Positions 1 to 9,868 are shown, counted from the first letter of the stretch. The stretch: DNA of 52,020 nt from Defluviicoccus sp. (GCA_028820505.1 JAPPIT010000191.1:1-52020); one strand, 5' to 3'. The notes: a model not told the origin generated them from the letters alone. Program-made: numbers and translations.

Positions 1-145
1 GGCGGGGCGCTACTCGCCCGGCACCTTCAATCCCCCGGGACCCGAAGGCTTACGGCAGGACTTCTTCGCACTCTCTGCGTGGTTGTCGCATGGCCCGGCA
101 CCATTCCCGTGCCGGGATGCAATGCTGACCACGGGAGAGCGACAC

Positions 146-1408
146 ATGACATCCTCGGATAGACGACTGGCGCGAGCCGCGCCGTTGGCCGTTGCCGGCA
201 CATTCGCCCTGCTGACCCTTGCCGCCTGTGGCGGCGGCGGTGGAGGTGGAGGCGGACCCATCTCAATGATACCGCCCGCTCAGGACCTGACGAATCCGGC
301 GGCGGCGGCCAACACGGCCGCAAAGATCGCCGAAGCCGCAAGAGCCCAACCCGCGCCCGGCAGTGTCACGCAGTCCTCGAACGTGGACAGCAGCAACATT
401 ACAACCGACCAAGTGAGAATCACCGCGCAGCACGGTACTGGCGGCCCCAGCTTCTCCGTTCGCAACGGAACAGCGTGGTCTATCGGCACGAGCGACGGCA
501 ATCCCAGCCGCATTTCTGGCACTCCGTCTCCGTGGCAGGGTGTCGAGTTGAGCAAGCGCATTGGCAGTAGCGTGCTCTATGTCGATGCCTACACGGATAT
601 CGAAGCGCCTTCACAGGTGACGACCGGCGGAACCTACGCGTTCAGGTTTACGACGGTTAACGTCGGCGGGCAATACGTCGTACAGAGCAGCGACGTCTCC
701 CTTCCTGCCGCCTTCAATGGCGTAAGCGGCACGGCAAGTTGCACGGGTTGTTCGTTCGTCTACACGACAGGACAACTTCAGATGACAGCCGGGAGCATGA
801 CGTTCACGCCCTCGGATAGTTCTGCTGCAACGACCCTCACGGCAGGAAGCGTGACCAGCACGGTGGCGGATGCGGATTATCTGGCAGGCGGGATTTGGCT
901 GATTGCCCCGGACAATGCGACCCGTGCTGCCGACTACGAATTCGGTGCGTTCGCCGACGGCAGCGATCCGTTCATGCAGAGCAACCTTGCCGCCGTGACG
1001 GGTCCTGCAACCTACATAGGCGACGCGACCGGGGTGTACTCGCTGAGGGAAACGGAAGGACTCACCGTCGGGTTTCTGGAGGCAGATGTCATATTGACCG
1101 CAAACTTCGGCGACGCGAACGGCCTCGGCACGATCAGCGGGAGGATGACCGGTTTTGTTGCGGACGGCTATCCCGAGGAAGGCACAATGATCTTGGGCGC
1201 GGCCAGCATCGGGGCACAGAACAGCGGCTTCTTCAGAGGGGCCGTCACCGGAGCCGACGGCGAACGCAGCTACACCGGACACTGGGGCGGGCAGTTCTTC
1301 GGAAACGGTCAAGCCGACGGACGACCCGGCTCGGTCGCCGGGACGTTCGGCGCACATTCCACAGACGATGCCGTCAGCTTCCTCGGCGCGTTCGGCGCCC
1401 ATAAGTAA
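146..1408 (+). CDS. TbpB-like surface lipoprotein (orphan Slam substrate candidate)
   Basis: A 420-residue predicted lipoprotein. The signal peptide ends in a lipobox (LTLAAC) followed by a run of glycines, as in secreted lipoproteins with a flexible tether. The body is rich in G, S, T and small beta segments. It ends in GTFGAHSTDDAVSFLGAFGAHK-like sequence, where the terminal GAFGA matches the ends of the other Slam-linked lipoproteins in this window and the beta-barrel end of TbpB/fHbp-type proteins. The ATG at 146 is preferred over the one at 83 because GGGAGA precedes it and the signal peptide begins there. One pair, CTGC in the body, could form a disulfide. No Slam gene is adjacent, so its translocator would be one of the three encoded further right or lie outside the window. 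A strong terminator follows. The lipoprotein call is firm; export by Slam is inferred. Confidence 0.7.
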   Translation: MTSSDRRLARAAPLAVAGTFALLTLAACGGGGGGGGGPISMIPPAQDLTNPAAAANTAAKIAEAARAQPAPGSVTQSSNVDSSNITTDQVRITAQHGTGGPSFSVRNGTAWSIGTSDGNPSRISGTPSPWQGVELSKRIGSSVLYVDAYTDIEAPSQVTTGGTYAFRFTTVNVGGQYVVQSSDVSLPAAFNGVSGTASCTGCSFVYTTGQLQMTAGSMTFTPSDSSAATTLTAGSVTSTVADADYLAGGIWLIAPDNATRAADYEFGAFADGSDPFMQSNLAAVTGPATYIGDATGVYSLRETEGLTVGFLEADVILTANFGDANGLGTISGRMTGFVADGYPEEGTMILGAASIGAQNSGFFRGAVTGADGERSYTGHWGGQFFGNGQADGRPGSVAGTFGAHSTDDAVSFLGAFGAHK

Positions 1409-1420
1409 TCCTCGCTTCTG

Positions 1421-1460
1421 AAACGGCAGAAGGGCAGCCCTGCGGCTGCCCTTCCCGTTT
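1421..1460 (+). terminator. Intrinsic terminator after the orphan lipoprotein
   Basis: A perfect 10-bp stem (AAGGGCAGCC / GGCTGCCCTT) with loop CTGC is extended by AAACGG/CCGTTT outside a small bulge. It ends in a short T-run 13 to 52 nt after the stop codon. Confidence 0.8.
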
Positions 1461-2135
1461 GCTTAGGATCTCCGCATTGCCTTGTTACCTCCTGCTTCCT
1501 ATAGTGCCGTCCGGAAGCCGCGCGGCGGTTCGGGGACTGTCCCCGCAAGTGCGCGGCGGGCGCTGCCGCTCAAGCGCCGCTCGGGCTAAATGCCGATGGC
1601 AAAACGGCTTTCATCGCCCGACGGTTTGAGCAGTCAGGAAGCGCGACAGGGACGCCATTCGGCGCGTTGGTCTCACACGCCACACAGCGGGCTGTTGGCC
1701 CGGACTTCCGGCGCCTCCGCTACCCCTGGCGTGCTCTGGAGACGCCTGGAACGCGATTCCTCCCCTTGGGAAAGCGAGCACCGATCCGGTACCTCGCCGT
1801 GTTCGATTCAAACACATCGAACGGTTTCAAGGGGTTGCGCGTAACGCAAACGGGTCACGGCCGGGATTCCCGCGCGCGGGTGTCCGGGCTTTCCCAAGGA
1901 TTTAGCGTTTTCCCAAGAGGCGCATTCGGCGACGGGCGGGGACAGGTGGGTGAGCGCATGGCAGCGCCATGCGGCGTGCCACCGATAGGTGCTCATGACA
2001 GGGATGCGCCGGGGTACGGTCGCCAGGTTCGTTGCGGTGCCGGCATTGCGCCCTCGCGACGCGGTCCGGGCCACGGCTGGGGATGATTTTCGTCGGGGAC
2101 ACGGCCGTCGCGTCGGCCGGAAAGGGGTCGGCGGC
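1461..2135. other. Gene-free stretch between lipoprotein and relaxase
   Basis: About 675 bp with no open frame that has a convincing start, ribosome site or recognisable product. A 15-bp perfect palindrome (CGGGGACTGTCCCCG) lies at 1531-1545. The frames open here continue out of frame into the relaxase and look like GC-rich artefacts. Confidence 0.5.
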
Positions 2136-5100
2136 TTACAGGCCGAGGTCGAGTTCCCGCGACTTCTGCGGCGGCTCCGGGGTCTTTTCCCGTTCGGATT
2201 GCCGGGGCGATCGCTCGATGTCGCGTCCCTCGCCGCCGCGATCGCGATCGCGTCGGTCGGGATCGGAGGGCATCTTGTCCCGTGTCTTCACCCCGTCGGG
2301 CGATTTCTCCTCCCACCGACGGCCGGTCCCGGCATCGGCGGCGCGCTCGAACTCGAACGCCCGCTGCCCGTCGCGCGCCATTTCGGGGGCGCGGTCGAGC
2401 GCCTCGAACGCGCGCACCATGTGCTCGGGCTCGCGCCAGCGGTCCGCCTCGGCCTCCTTCGCCGCCTCGCGCGCGGCATGCTCGGCCACCGCATCCAGCG
2501 CCGCGACCCGCTCTCCGGTGGCCCGCTGCAGGTGATCGGCGAGCCGTTTCGAATCGTCCGTTATCAGATCCGCCCGCTCGCGCGCCCGGCCGATCGCGAC
2601 GTAGAAGCTCTTCTGGTTGACCAGATTGGGATTGCCGGCGGGCATCGCGGCGATGATCCGGTCCACCGTCCGACCCTGGAAGGCATGGACCGTGGCCGCC
2701 CAGGCGCGGTCGAGATGGCGAAGCTGCGGATCGTTCCCGGCGAGTCTCGCGAGCGATCCGTCCTCCAGGCGGAAGCGCACGCCGTCCTTTTCGATAGAGT
2801 CGACTGTCGCGAGCTGACCGTTGGTGAACCCTGAAGCAGGATCGTTGCGGGTGAAGCGCACCCGGTCGCCAGCGCGCAGCTCCGCCGTCTCGCTCCGGTA
2901 AACCTCGAGACCGCCCTTGGCGGCGGCGATGCGCACCGGCTTCCAGTCGACGATATTGCCCTTTCCGTCCTTCAGGCGGACGGTCCCGGACTTCGCATCG
3001 ACGCTTTCGACCTCGCGCCGGTCGCCCTTCTCGACGCCGAGCGTCTTGTAGGGGCGGTTGAATATCACGGTGTCGCCCGCCCGGTAGTTCGCCGTCCGGG
3101 TCATTTCCGCATTGGTCAGCCCGAGCGGGACGAGCTTTTCCGTCTGCCATGCAGGCCCATGGATCGCGCCTTCGGCCACCAATCCCTCGCGGATCGTCGC
3201 GTTGATCTCGTCGCGCAGCGCCCGCGTCGGCGCGGTCACGCCGGTTACGCTTCGTTCTTTGGGTGCAAGGTCGAGCCAGCGCCGGCCCGTCTCGACACCG
3301 AGACCGTCCCGGTTCACCTGCATCACCCGGTCGCCCAGCTTCTTGAACGCGGCCTTTACTTCTCCGGCCAGGCTCGCCCGAACCGCCTCCCTGAGTTCGG
3401 CATCGCGCTGGCGGACGATCTCCTCCATCGCCGCCGTGGTCATTCCGGCGCGCTGCAGCTGCGCGAACGGCTTGCCCGCCTCCACCCCGTCGAGCTGCTT
3501 CTCGTCGCCCACCAGCACCACCCGGGGCAGGCGCAACGCGGTCGCGATGCGCAAGAGCCCCCGCATCTGCTCGCTGGAGGCGAGCGAGGATTCGTCGAGC
3601 ACCAGGATCGTCTTGTTATGCCCGGCGCGCAGTTCGCGCAGGCTGCGCGGCGTCGCCCGACCCTCCGCGATCCCGGCATGGCGCGCCAGATAGCGTTGCA
3701 GGGTCTCGCTCCTTATGCCCGAGGACTGGCCCAGGGTGCGCGCCGCCGAGGCCGACGGCGCGAGGCCCTTGACCCGGTAGCCGGAGCGCTCGGCGAGCGA
3801 GCGGAAGCGCTCCAGCATCGCCGTCTTGCCGGTCCCGGCGTAGCCCTGCACGCCCACCACCCGGTCCCTGGAGGAGAGAACCGTCTTCACCGCCTCCTTC
3901 TGGCCCTCGTTCAATCGGCCCCGGTGGAGCTTGGTGGTCGCCACCCAGCGGCGCATGATGCGCTCTCCGGCCTCCTTGCCCGAGCGCATCAGCCCGACGG
4001 TCTCCCATTCCCGGGCCACCGCGGCCTGGGTCGCCCAGTGCCTGCCGTGATCCTGGCCGATGGCGCCGTGCAGTTTGCCGTCGCGCTCCAGCACGTCGAT
4101 GGCCGCTTCGGCTTCCGCCAGCGTGGCCGAGCCGGGCTCCCAGGAGAGCGCCGAGGCCAGCAGGTCGGCGTGGGAGAACACCGCCTGGCGCTCCGACAGG
4201 TGCTCGACCGCCCAGTTCACCGCGTCGGTCGCGTAGTACTCCCCGCCCGAAAGGATGGACTCCCGGCTCGCCGGGCCCCAGGTGGAGGTCTCGGGCTCGC
4301 GTTCCCGGGCGGCGTCGAGGATGGTCTCGGGGGAGAAGCCGAGCGCCGCCGCCTGTTTCTCCCAGACCTGCCGCAGCTCCCCCCGGTCGACGTCGCGCTT
4401 CGCCGCCCGCGTCATCAGCGCGGCGCGGTCCGCGACCCTCTTGTCGTCGGCCGGATCGTCGTAGCCGCGCGCCTTCATCGCTGCCTCGATCTCGGCCCGG
4501 CGGGTGGAGAAGGCCTCGACGGTTTCGCGGGATATCCCCGCGATCTCGAAGCGGCCGTCCGCGTGGGTGCGCTCGATGCCGTAGCCGAGGCGCGCGATCC
4601 CTTCCGCCAGCTCCGCCCGGTAGATCGCGCTGATCGCCCTCTGCTGGCGGTAGAGACCGTCATTGACCATCGTGCGCCACTTGCCGTCGCCGCCCTGGAC
4701 CATGTTGGCGATCACGCAGTGGGTGTGAAGCTGCGGGTCGAGGTTGCGCGAGGTGTCGTGACGGAAGGTGGCAACCACCGTGTTCTGGTCGCCGGCGAAG
4801 ACCATCGATCCGGTCGAGCCATCCTGCATCCTGGTCAGTATCGCGTTTTTCTCGATCCAGCCGAGGGTGGTTTTCACGGCCCGGTCGTGCGCGGCGACGA
4901 TGCGCGCGTCGCCGCCGATCATCGCCATGAGAGATACGGATTTCGGCGCCGACATGGTGACGTCGCGGCCGGGGCGGTGGTGGATCTCGCCGTCCTTGCC
5001 GCGCCTGCCCAGATGCGGGCCGTCGGGCACCCGGCCTTCGAGGATCGCCTGGAAGGTCGCGGGATCGACCGGGCCGGAGAGCCCGAGCGCCGCCGCCCCC

Positions 5101-5219
5101 CTGCCGGCCCAGGCGCTCGCCTCGCGGTGCACGGCATCGTCCTTCGCGTAGTAGCCGTCGCGCTCGTAGTAGCTCGCGCCCTGCGACGGCGAGGAGATCG
5201 CGCCGATCGACGCTACCAT
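2136..5219 (-). CDS. MobF-family conjugative relaxase-helicase (TrwC/TraI-like)
   Basis: A 1027-residue protein that would nick oriT, stay covalently bound to the transferred strand and unwind DNA during conjugation. The N-terminal TrwC relaxase domain spans roughly residues 1-300. It has an early tyrosine pair in GASYYERDGYY and the metal-binding three-histidine motif in RHDTSRNLDPQLHTH near residues 152-165. The C-terminal part is a RecD-like SF1 helicase with Walker A GYAGTGKT near 461 and Walker B LVLDES near 540, and a C-terminal UvrD/TraA-type region with AWAATVHAFQG. The start at 5219 is chosen because GGGAGG lies 8 bases upstream and the product starts directly with the relaxase domain; an upstream extension to 5357 has no support. 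The charged tail (about 80 residues) looks disordered. No coupling protein or type IV secretion genes are visible, so the mobile element is incomplete here. Confidence 0.9.
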   Translation of the reverse strand: MVASIGAISSPSQGASYYERDGYYAKDDAVHREASAWAGRGAAALGLSGPVDPATFQAILEGRVPDGPHLGRRGKDGEIHHRPGRDVTMSAPKSVSLMAMIGGDARIVAAHDRAVKTTLGWIEKNAILTRMQDGSTGSMVFAGDQNTVVATFRHDTSRNLDPQLHTHCVIANMVQGGDGKWRTMVNDGLYRQQRAISAIYRAELAEGIARLGYGIERTHADGRFEIAGISRETVEAFSTRRAEIEAAMKARGYDDPADDKRVADRAALMTRAAKRDVDRGELRQVWEKQAAALGFSPETILDAAREREPETSTWGPASRESILSGGEYYATDAVNWAVEHLSERQAVFSHADLLASALSWEPGSATLAEAEAAIDVLERDGKLHGAIGQDHGRHWATQAAVAREWETVGLMRSGKEAGERIMRRWVATTKLHRGRLNEGQKEAVKTVLSSRDRVVGVQGYAGTGKTAMLERFRSLAERSGYRVKGLAPSASAARTLGQSSGIRSETLQRYLARHAGIAEGRATPRSLRELRAGHNKTILVLDESSLASSEQMRGLLRIATALRLPRVVLVGDEKQLDGVEAGKPFAQLQRAGMTTAAMEEIVRQRDAELREAVRASLAGEVKAAFKKLGDRVMQVNRDGLGVETGRRWLDLAPKERSVTGVTAPTRALRDEINATIREGLVAEGAIHGPAWQTEKLVPLGLTNAEMTRTANYRAGDTVIFNRPYKTLGVEKGDRREVESVDAKSGTVRLKDGKGNIVDWKPVRIAAAKGGLEVYRSETAELRAGDRVRFTRNDPASGFTNGQLATVDSIEKDGVRFRLEDGSLARLAGNDPQLRHLDRAWAATVHAFQGRTVDRIIAAMPAGNPNLVNQKSFYVAIGRARERADLITDDSKRLADHLQRATGERVAALDAVAEHAAREAAKEAEADRWREPEHMVRAFEALDRAPEMARDGQRAFEFERAADAGTGRRWEEKSPDGVKTRDKMPSDPDRRDRDRGGEGRDIERSPRQSEREKTPEPPQKSRELDLGL

Positions 5220-5632
5220 CGTGGCGGCCTCCCGATACCGGCCGGCGCCGGGGCGTTCGGAGTACTCATTCCACCGAGGTGGGGGCTCTCCGGGAGCGGG
5301 GCAAGGAATCGCCCGCCCGGTTCGCACGCCTGTCCGTCCGTGGCGCCGATTGTCCATCGGCGAACGCCCCGACCGAACGATACTCTATCGAGACGGCGCC
5401 GCTTGGCGGTGACTCGCCGAAAACCCCGCGATCGTCTGCCTGAGCTGTCGCCATTCCCCAATGTTGGGGAAGCGCGACAACGGCCAACTGAACTAGCCTC
5501 CAGAATCGAATGAGCGCCAACGGATCGGACCTGGCGGGACCTGGCGCGAACCTTGCTTCCGCGGCCAAAGGATGGGCCAGCTAACCGAACTTCGATGGAC
5601 GACCCTGACTCCGACAGACCGATAGCGAAAAG
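5220..5632. other. Relaxase upstream region, candidate oriT
   Basis: About 410 bp between the relaxase start and the next gene, on opposite strands. It contains the tight inverted repeat TTCCCCAA-TG-TTGGGGAA at 5454-5471. MobF relaxases usually act at an oriT close to their own gene that carries such hairpins, so this is the best oriT candidate here. The nic site cannot be identified by eye. Confidence 0.35.
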
Positions 5633-5641
5633 TTGTCGAAC

Positions 5642-6115
5642 ATGCTGCACCGCACGGTACTCGTAGCCGCGATCCTGCTGGCGGGGCTCACCCCGGCCTT
5701 CGGGGACTCCGGGTACCGAATCAGCCTCGCCTTCATCAAGAGCACCCATCCCAACTCCGAGCGGGAACGGGAGTACAGCACCCATCACCCCTCCGTCGGC
5801 GTCGGCGGGCCCGTCACGGGGAAGTGGCTGCGCTGGCGTGCGGGAATGACGCGGAACTCTCATTCGCGATGGGGGCCGTTCGTCGGATTGTCAGGCATGT
5901 ACGAAATTGCCGAAGACTGGCTTGTGGGGCTGAGCGCCGGGATTGCCGGAAACTATTCCCGCAACGGCTGGCTGCGCGTGGGAGCGCTGCCGATCGTGCA
6001 ATGGAAGGATCGGGAAAGCCACCTGATATGGGAATTCAGATTCGTCCACCGCCCGGACGCGACCTTCGCCGGGGTGGGCGTCCATGTGCCGTTTTCGATC
6101 CTGCAGACGAAGTGA
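5642..6115 (+). CDS. Small secreted beta-rich protein, possibly outer membrane
   Basis: About 157 residues. A clear Sec signal peptide (MLHRTVLVAAILLAGLTPAFG, cut after AFG) is followed by alternating aromatic/glycine segments such as WGPFVGLSGMYEI, LVGLSAGIAGNYS and LIWEFRFVH, ending in VHVPFSIL. This suits a small 8-strand outer membrane barrel, but I do not recognise the family. A TTG codon nine bases earlier (5633) is in frame and is an alternative start; neither has a strong ribosome site. It stands alone between the relaxase and the HTH gene. Confidence 0.55.
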   Translation: MLHRTVLVAAILLAGLTPAFGDSGYRISLAFIKSTHPNSEREREYSTHHPSVGVGGPVTGKWLRWRAGMTRNSHSRWGPFVGLSGMYEIAEDWLVGLSAGIAGNYSRNGWLRVGALPIVQWKDRESHLIWEFRFVHRPDATFAGVGVHVPFSILQTK

Positions 6116-6431
6116 TCCGATATTGGCGGAGGGAGTGGGAGACGGGACCGGTCCGGTGCCGACCTACAACCGGCTCGAATGGCAATTCCTGGCGGACTTG
6201 ACCGCGATCGAGCATTCGACCGCCCGGGCCGGGGCCCCGGACCTGGCCTGACAAGCCACTGCCCGGAGACGGCCGACAAGCCGTCCGAGGTGCCGATTTT
6301 CTCCCCACCCTGCCTTATCGATCGTTCGACGCCGCTGTCGGTGGCGGAGCACACCCGGACCCCGCGGCGGGTGGCATGCGGCGAGGCCGGCTTTCCCCGC
6401 GCGGCCTCCGGGACGACTCGGGTTCGCGGTC
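6116..6431. other. Gene-free stretch
   Basis: About 315 bp between two convergent genes. The frames crossing it have no homology signal, and I see no convincing terminator. Confidence 0.4.
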
Positions 6432-7112
6432 TTATTCGTCGGAGGTCGAGGTCTGCCTTCGCTCGTCCGCCCACGCTTCGATGTCGGTGCGCCGGTAGCG
6501 AACGCTGTTGCCGAACTTATGAAATGCCGGACCCGCCCCGGTCACCCGGTAGCGGTCCAGCGTGCGCCGGCTGAGACCCAGAAAATCCGCCGCCTCGCCC
6601 GTCTTCAGGTATCCTTCGTCCATCTTCTTTTCCTTCCTCCTCTTTCCCACGGGTTTCCCGGCCGCCGCCACGACGCCATGCTCGATCGCATCGCGCATGG
6701 CCTCGCGCTCGGCCGCGGTCGCGTTCGCCGCCATCCAGGCGCGCACCCGGTCCACCGTCCCGAGCCGCGGCGACATGCCCCCGAGGAGCCGCGCCACGAA
6801 GGACGGATCGCCCACCGCCTGCTCTCCGAACAGATAAGCCCTGGTCCCGGTCGCGCCGATATAAGCCTCGACCTCGGCCCGGAAGCGCGGGCCGATGGGC
6901 TCGGCGCCCATGAAGACCAGCGCGTTGTCGGCGGTGTCCAGTTGAATGTCCGCGCCCTTGCGGAGGTTCTCGACGAAACGCCGGTTCTTCACCGCCGCCC
7001 CGCCGAAGGCGGCGGGCGCGATGCCGGTCCGTGCGAGATAGGCCTCGACGGCGTCGAGCACGGCCCTTCGGCTGTCGAACGCGGCGCTTTCGGTAACTGT
7101 ATTTCCGCTCAT
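6432..7112 (-). CDS. Excisionase/AlpA-type helix-turn-helix protein
   Basis: A 226-residue protein with a C-terminal MerR/excisionase-type winged helix-turn-helix at about residues 168-220 (TGEAADFLGLSRRTLDRYR, then FGNSVRYRRTDIEAWADER). This is the arrangement of small DNA-binding Xis/AlpA proteins that act at integrase or relaxase sites. The N-terminal 150 residues form an unrecognised helical region starting AFDSRRAVLDAVEAYLARTG. The two parts are joined by a basic linker (KPVGKRRKEKK). The start at 7112 is chosen because a decayed paralogue just upstream aligns from the same methionine. It probably regulates transfer or excision functions of the element that carried the relaxase; this role is inferred. 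Confidence 0.7.
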   Translation of the reverse strand: MSGNTVTESAAFDSRRAVLDAVEAYLARTGIAPAAFGGAAVKNRRFVENLRKGADIQLDTADNALVFMGAEPIGPRFRAEVEAYIGATGTRAYLFGEQAVGDPSFVARLLGGMSPRLGTVDRVRAWMAANATAAEREAMRDAIEHGVVAAAGKPVGKRRKEKKMDEGYLKTGEAADFLGLSRRTLDRYRVTGAGPAFHKFGNSVRYRRTDIEAWADERRQTSTSDE

Positions 7113-7167
7113 GAATCGAACGTAATCGAAACAGTCGAGCGCGGAGACCCGGCAAAATAGGGCGCCA

Positions 7168-7413
7168 TCATCGCCCGATGGCGCCTGACGCCACCTGACA
7201 TAGCCTGAGGTCAGCCACACTACGAAACAGGCCGATTCGGTGCGGGGTAGATTCGCACAACACTTGCTGAATTGCCGCCTGTCGGTGCCCGGGATCGCCA
7301 TCGTCGAGGGCGGCGGGCGCTATGCCGGTCCGTGCGAACAAGGCCTCGCTTGCGTCTGCCGCGGCCCCTCGGCTGTCGAACGGGAGAGTCATGGAAGATG
7401 TCCTTGTCCCCAT
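7168..7413 (-). pseudogene. Decayed paralogue of the HTH protein (N-terminal part only)
   Basis: The reading frame from 7413 begins with 15 residues ending in PFDSR and continues into ALFARTGIAPAAL. It aligns without gaps to the first 35 residues of the adjacent HTH protein (AAFDSR, AYLARTGIAPAAF). Similarity then jumps to another frame near 7300 (DRRQFSK against NRRFVEN) and stops before any HTH domain. It is a frameshifted, truncated duplicate. Confidence 0.55.
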
Positions 7414-7634
7414 GACAAAAGAGCGTAATGGAGACAATTCCGGGCCACAATCGAACGATATAGGCGCCTGTTCTTGTCAAGAGGGGTCAGACGGTATCGG
7501 CCGGGACCTTCAACTGCCCGATCCCGCCCGAACCGCGACCGAGACCGAATCGGTTCGGAAGGATTCGGCGGGTGAGCCCGTCTGGCCGAATGAGCTCACG
7601 CACGAAGTGTCGAGTGTTCGATTTCCATTGGCAT

Positions 7635-8584
7635 CAGCGACAAGGCCGTCGCGGGAGGTTGCGAATCGAATCGGACAAGAGGTTTCGCACGTGAAGCCCC
7701 GATTGTCGTCGAATGTCCTGTGGCCCGGGCCGAGTTCCTGACGTATCACGGGGGACGGACGGTGTAGCTCAGCCGAACAACGCACGGGCCGACGATGGAG
7801 TTGCTTCTCCTCGACAAGCGTGACCGCGCGCGCAAGGTCCCGCTCACGCCGGAACAGCGTGAGGCCGTCCGGGCCGTGGCGCGCGGCGGGGGAGACGAGA
7901 CCGCGGCATCCCTGGCGCGTGCCGTCATCGCGCTTGCGCGCCGCGACGGCCTCTGGCTCGGCTGCGACTGCCGCGAAGAGAACGGGGTTCCGCCCGTCGT
8001 GGCGCCGTGCCGCAATCGCCATGGCACGGAGTATTGGCGCGTTCTAGGTTATCCACAGGTTGTTCACAGCCCGGGCTGCGCGTTCCACCGGGCGACGGCG
8101 CGGCGCCGAGCCGGGAAGCCGTGGAACCGGCCTGCCCGCAAGGCGCCGGTGGGGTATTTCGCGGTGCTGCGCAACGTTTCCGACGACGTGGACCCCGCGG
8201 CGCCCAACGGGAGAGGCGAGCCCGAAGTCCGCATGGTCCGGCGTCCCGCGCTGTCGAGGCTCCTGCTGATGCTCATGGAACGGGCGGGGCTCAACCGGCT
8301 GAGCATCGCGGATCGGCTCTCTGAAGAGACCAAGTGGAAAGACGCGCTTGCCCGGGCGACGGAGGGGCTCGAAATCGCGCCGGGATGCTCGCTGGGCGAT
8401 CTCTGGTTTCCGCGCCCCCGCATGTGGACGGGCAAGCTCGTGCACGCCCGGGTGCGCGCCGCGGCCCCGACCTGGCCGGCGCGTCACCGGCCGCAGGGGT
8501 TCGTGTGCTGGGTCGTCCGGGAAGTCGACGAAGACGTCGCGAGCGCCTGGCGCGGGACCGACCCTGTCGAGGTCGTCTCCGGGA
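7635..8584 (+). repeat. Long direct repeat, left copy (partner 13103-14053)
   Basis: The segment beginning CAGCGACAAGGCCGTCGCG includes about 160 bp upstream of a gene and its first 263 codons. It recurs at 13103-14053. The first 440 bp differ at scattered positions, while the last 511 bp (8074-8584 against 13543-14053) are identical on direct comparison. Similarity stops abruptly after the shared GGGA. Confidence 0.9.
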
Positions 8585-8832
8585 ACCGACAGATCGAACG
8601 ACAAGGAGGAAGGCCGCTGAGGGGTTGCCGCTTCCGGTTCCGCAGGCGCTTCCACCACCTCCCGCACCTGTCTTCGCGCTGGCGCGCCGTCCGGCTCGGA
8701 CGCGGCCGCCGCCGGCGCCGGCTTCAACGGCGTTTTTCCGGAAGGCGGGGCAGCAGGGTGCGGACATGTTCGAGCAGCAGCCGGTACATGCTCCGTTCGC
8801 GGACGCTCATGCCCCAGACCTTCTCCGTATAG
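7795..8832 (+). pseudogene. C-terminally truncated copy of duplicated gene of unknown function
   Basis: The first 263 codons match the gene at 13264 (LLDKRDRARK, PLTPEQREAVRAVARGGG, LGCDCREENG, PGCAFHRATARRR). After 8584 the frame runs into unrelated, arginine-rich sequence up to a stop at 8832, so the C-terminal third is missing. The Cys/His pattern near residues 50-90 (CDC, then C, H and CAFH) looks like a zinc site. The product may be expressed as a truncated protein but is better regarded as a broken duplicate. Confidence 0.7.
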
Positions 8833-9455
8833 TGCCGCTCCGCCTGCTTGAGGACGGTCCGGGAGGTCAGCGTCGTGCTGTCCCGGAACAGCTCGTTGCC
8901 CCATTTCGCTTCGAGGAGTTGCGTCGCGACGCCCATCCGCAGCCGTTCCTCGTATTCCCCCTCGTTGTTCAACTCACCCAGTCCGAGGCCCAACACCGAC
9001 GTCACGCAGATGTGCAGGGCGCCGACGCCGTCATGCATCTTCAGCGACCTGGCCGCCGCATGGGAGACACGCCGGTCGCAGGAGTGGATCTCGCCCGACG
9101 CGTGACGTCTGATCTCCTTCTCGAGCTCCTCGTAGGACACGATCTCGTATCCCGCGTCCTCCAGGATGTGGCTCATCCCCTGGCGCAGGTGCACCGCGAG
9201 TTCGGAACCGATGCCGCTCCCGCCCACCTGAAGGAACAGCCGGCCCTTGTCTTCGAGAGCCTCGCCGCGGAGGAGCTTCTTCAGGCCCCGCTCGGTTCTG
9301 GCTAGGCCGTCGAACACTTCCGAAACCTGCTCGTGCACGCTCTTCTCGGCGTGTTTGGGATGGGGAATGACGTGTTCGGTGATCGTCTGGCAGCCGGTGC
9401 CGAGGCAGACCGCCGCCGACAGGCACAGGACCGGGAGATGACGGTTCCGTTTCAT
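8724..9455 (-). CDS. Lipoprotein of unknown function
   Basis: A 243-residue predicted lipoprotein. It has a signal peptide with lipobox LGTGC followed by QTITEHV, and GGAG 8 bases upstream of the ATG at 9455. The mature part is mixed alpha/beta with FLQVGGSGIGSELAVHLRQG and GYEIVSYEELEKEIR. That pattern recalls periplasmic proteins that respond to redundancy or damage, but I cannot assign a family. CDRRVSHAAAR holds one more cysteine. It lies tail-to-tail with the truncated repeat gene; its 3' end overlaps the non-homologous tail of that frame, which supports this strand as the real coding one. Confidence 0.65.
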   Translation of the reverse strand: MKRNRHLPVLCLSAAVCLGTGCQTITEHVIPHPKHAEKSVHEQVSEVFDGLARTERGLKKLLRGEALEDKGRLFLQVGGSGIGSELAVHLRQGMSHILEDAGYEIVSYEELEKEIRRHASGEIHSCDRRVSHAAARSLKMHDGVGALHICVTSVLGLGLGELNNEGEYEERLRMGVATQLLEAKWGNELFRDSTTLTSRTVLKQAERHYTEKVWGMSVRERSMYRLLLEHVRTLLPRLPEKRR

Positions 9456-9868
9456 GCGTACGCTCCATGGAACGATACGAGGCGGTCCAGACTGCCGGGC
9501 ACGACCGGTTGTCGCTGCAGCATTGCCGGAACATGGCACCCCTGCGGCGAAACGAAAATTCCTTTTTGAGGGACGATCCATGCCCGCGGCGCACGGGACA
9601 GGGTCGTTGCCGATGGCGTGGTCCCGCAGGGGCGCATCGGGGCGACGAGACGATGCGAAGGACGTGCTGCCGCAAAACCCGTGAGACAAGCGGCGCGATG
9701 AGAGCCCGCGGGACATCCTATGAAGACGGCCCTGCATGGGCGGGCTCCTGGCTGTCGGGGGGCGGGCCAGGTTCCGGTCCGGCTGACCTCGTGCCCCGGT
9801 CCCGGAGGGCGGTGTAGATTGCCGCCCGTCCCCGCAGGGATCCCCCTCGAAGGAACCGACAATGTTTT
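9456..9868. other. Gene-free stretch
   Basis: About 410 bp upstream of the minus-strand lipoprotein; it presumably contains that gene's promoter. No open frame here has a believable start or product. Confidence 0.4.

Noticed and set aside
1993-3150. 385-codon minus-strand open frame overlapping the relaxase 3' half
   Set aside because: Arginine/glycine-rich out-of-frame translation of the helicase part.
3159-5513. 784-codon plus-strand open frame over the relaxase
   Set aside because: The relaxase motifs (three-His, Walker A/B) are in the minus strand; the plus frame has no recognisable domain or ribosome site.
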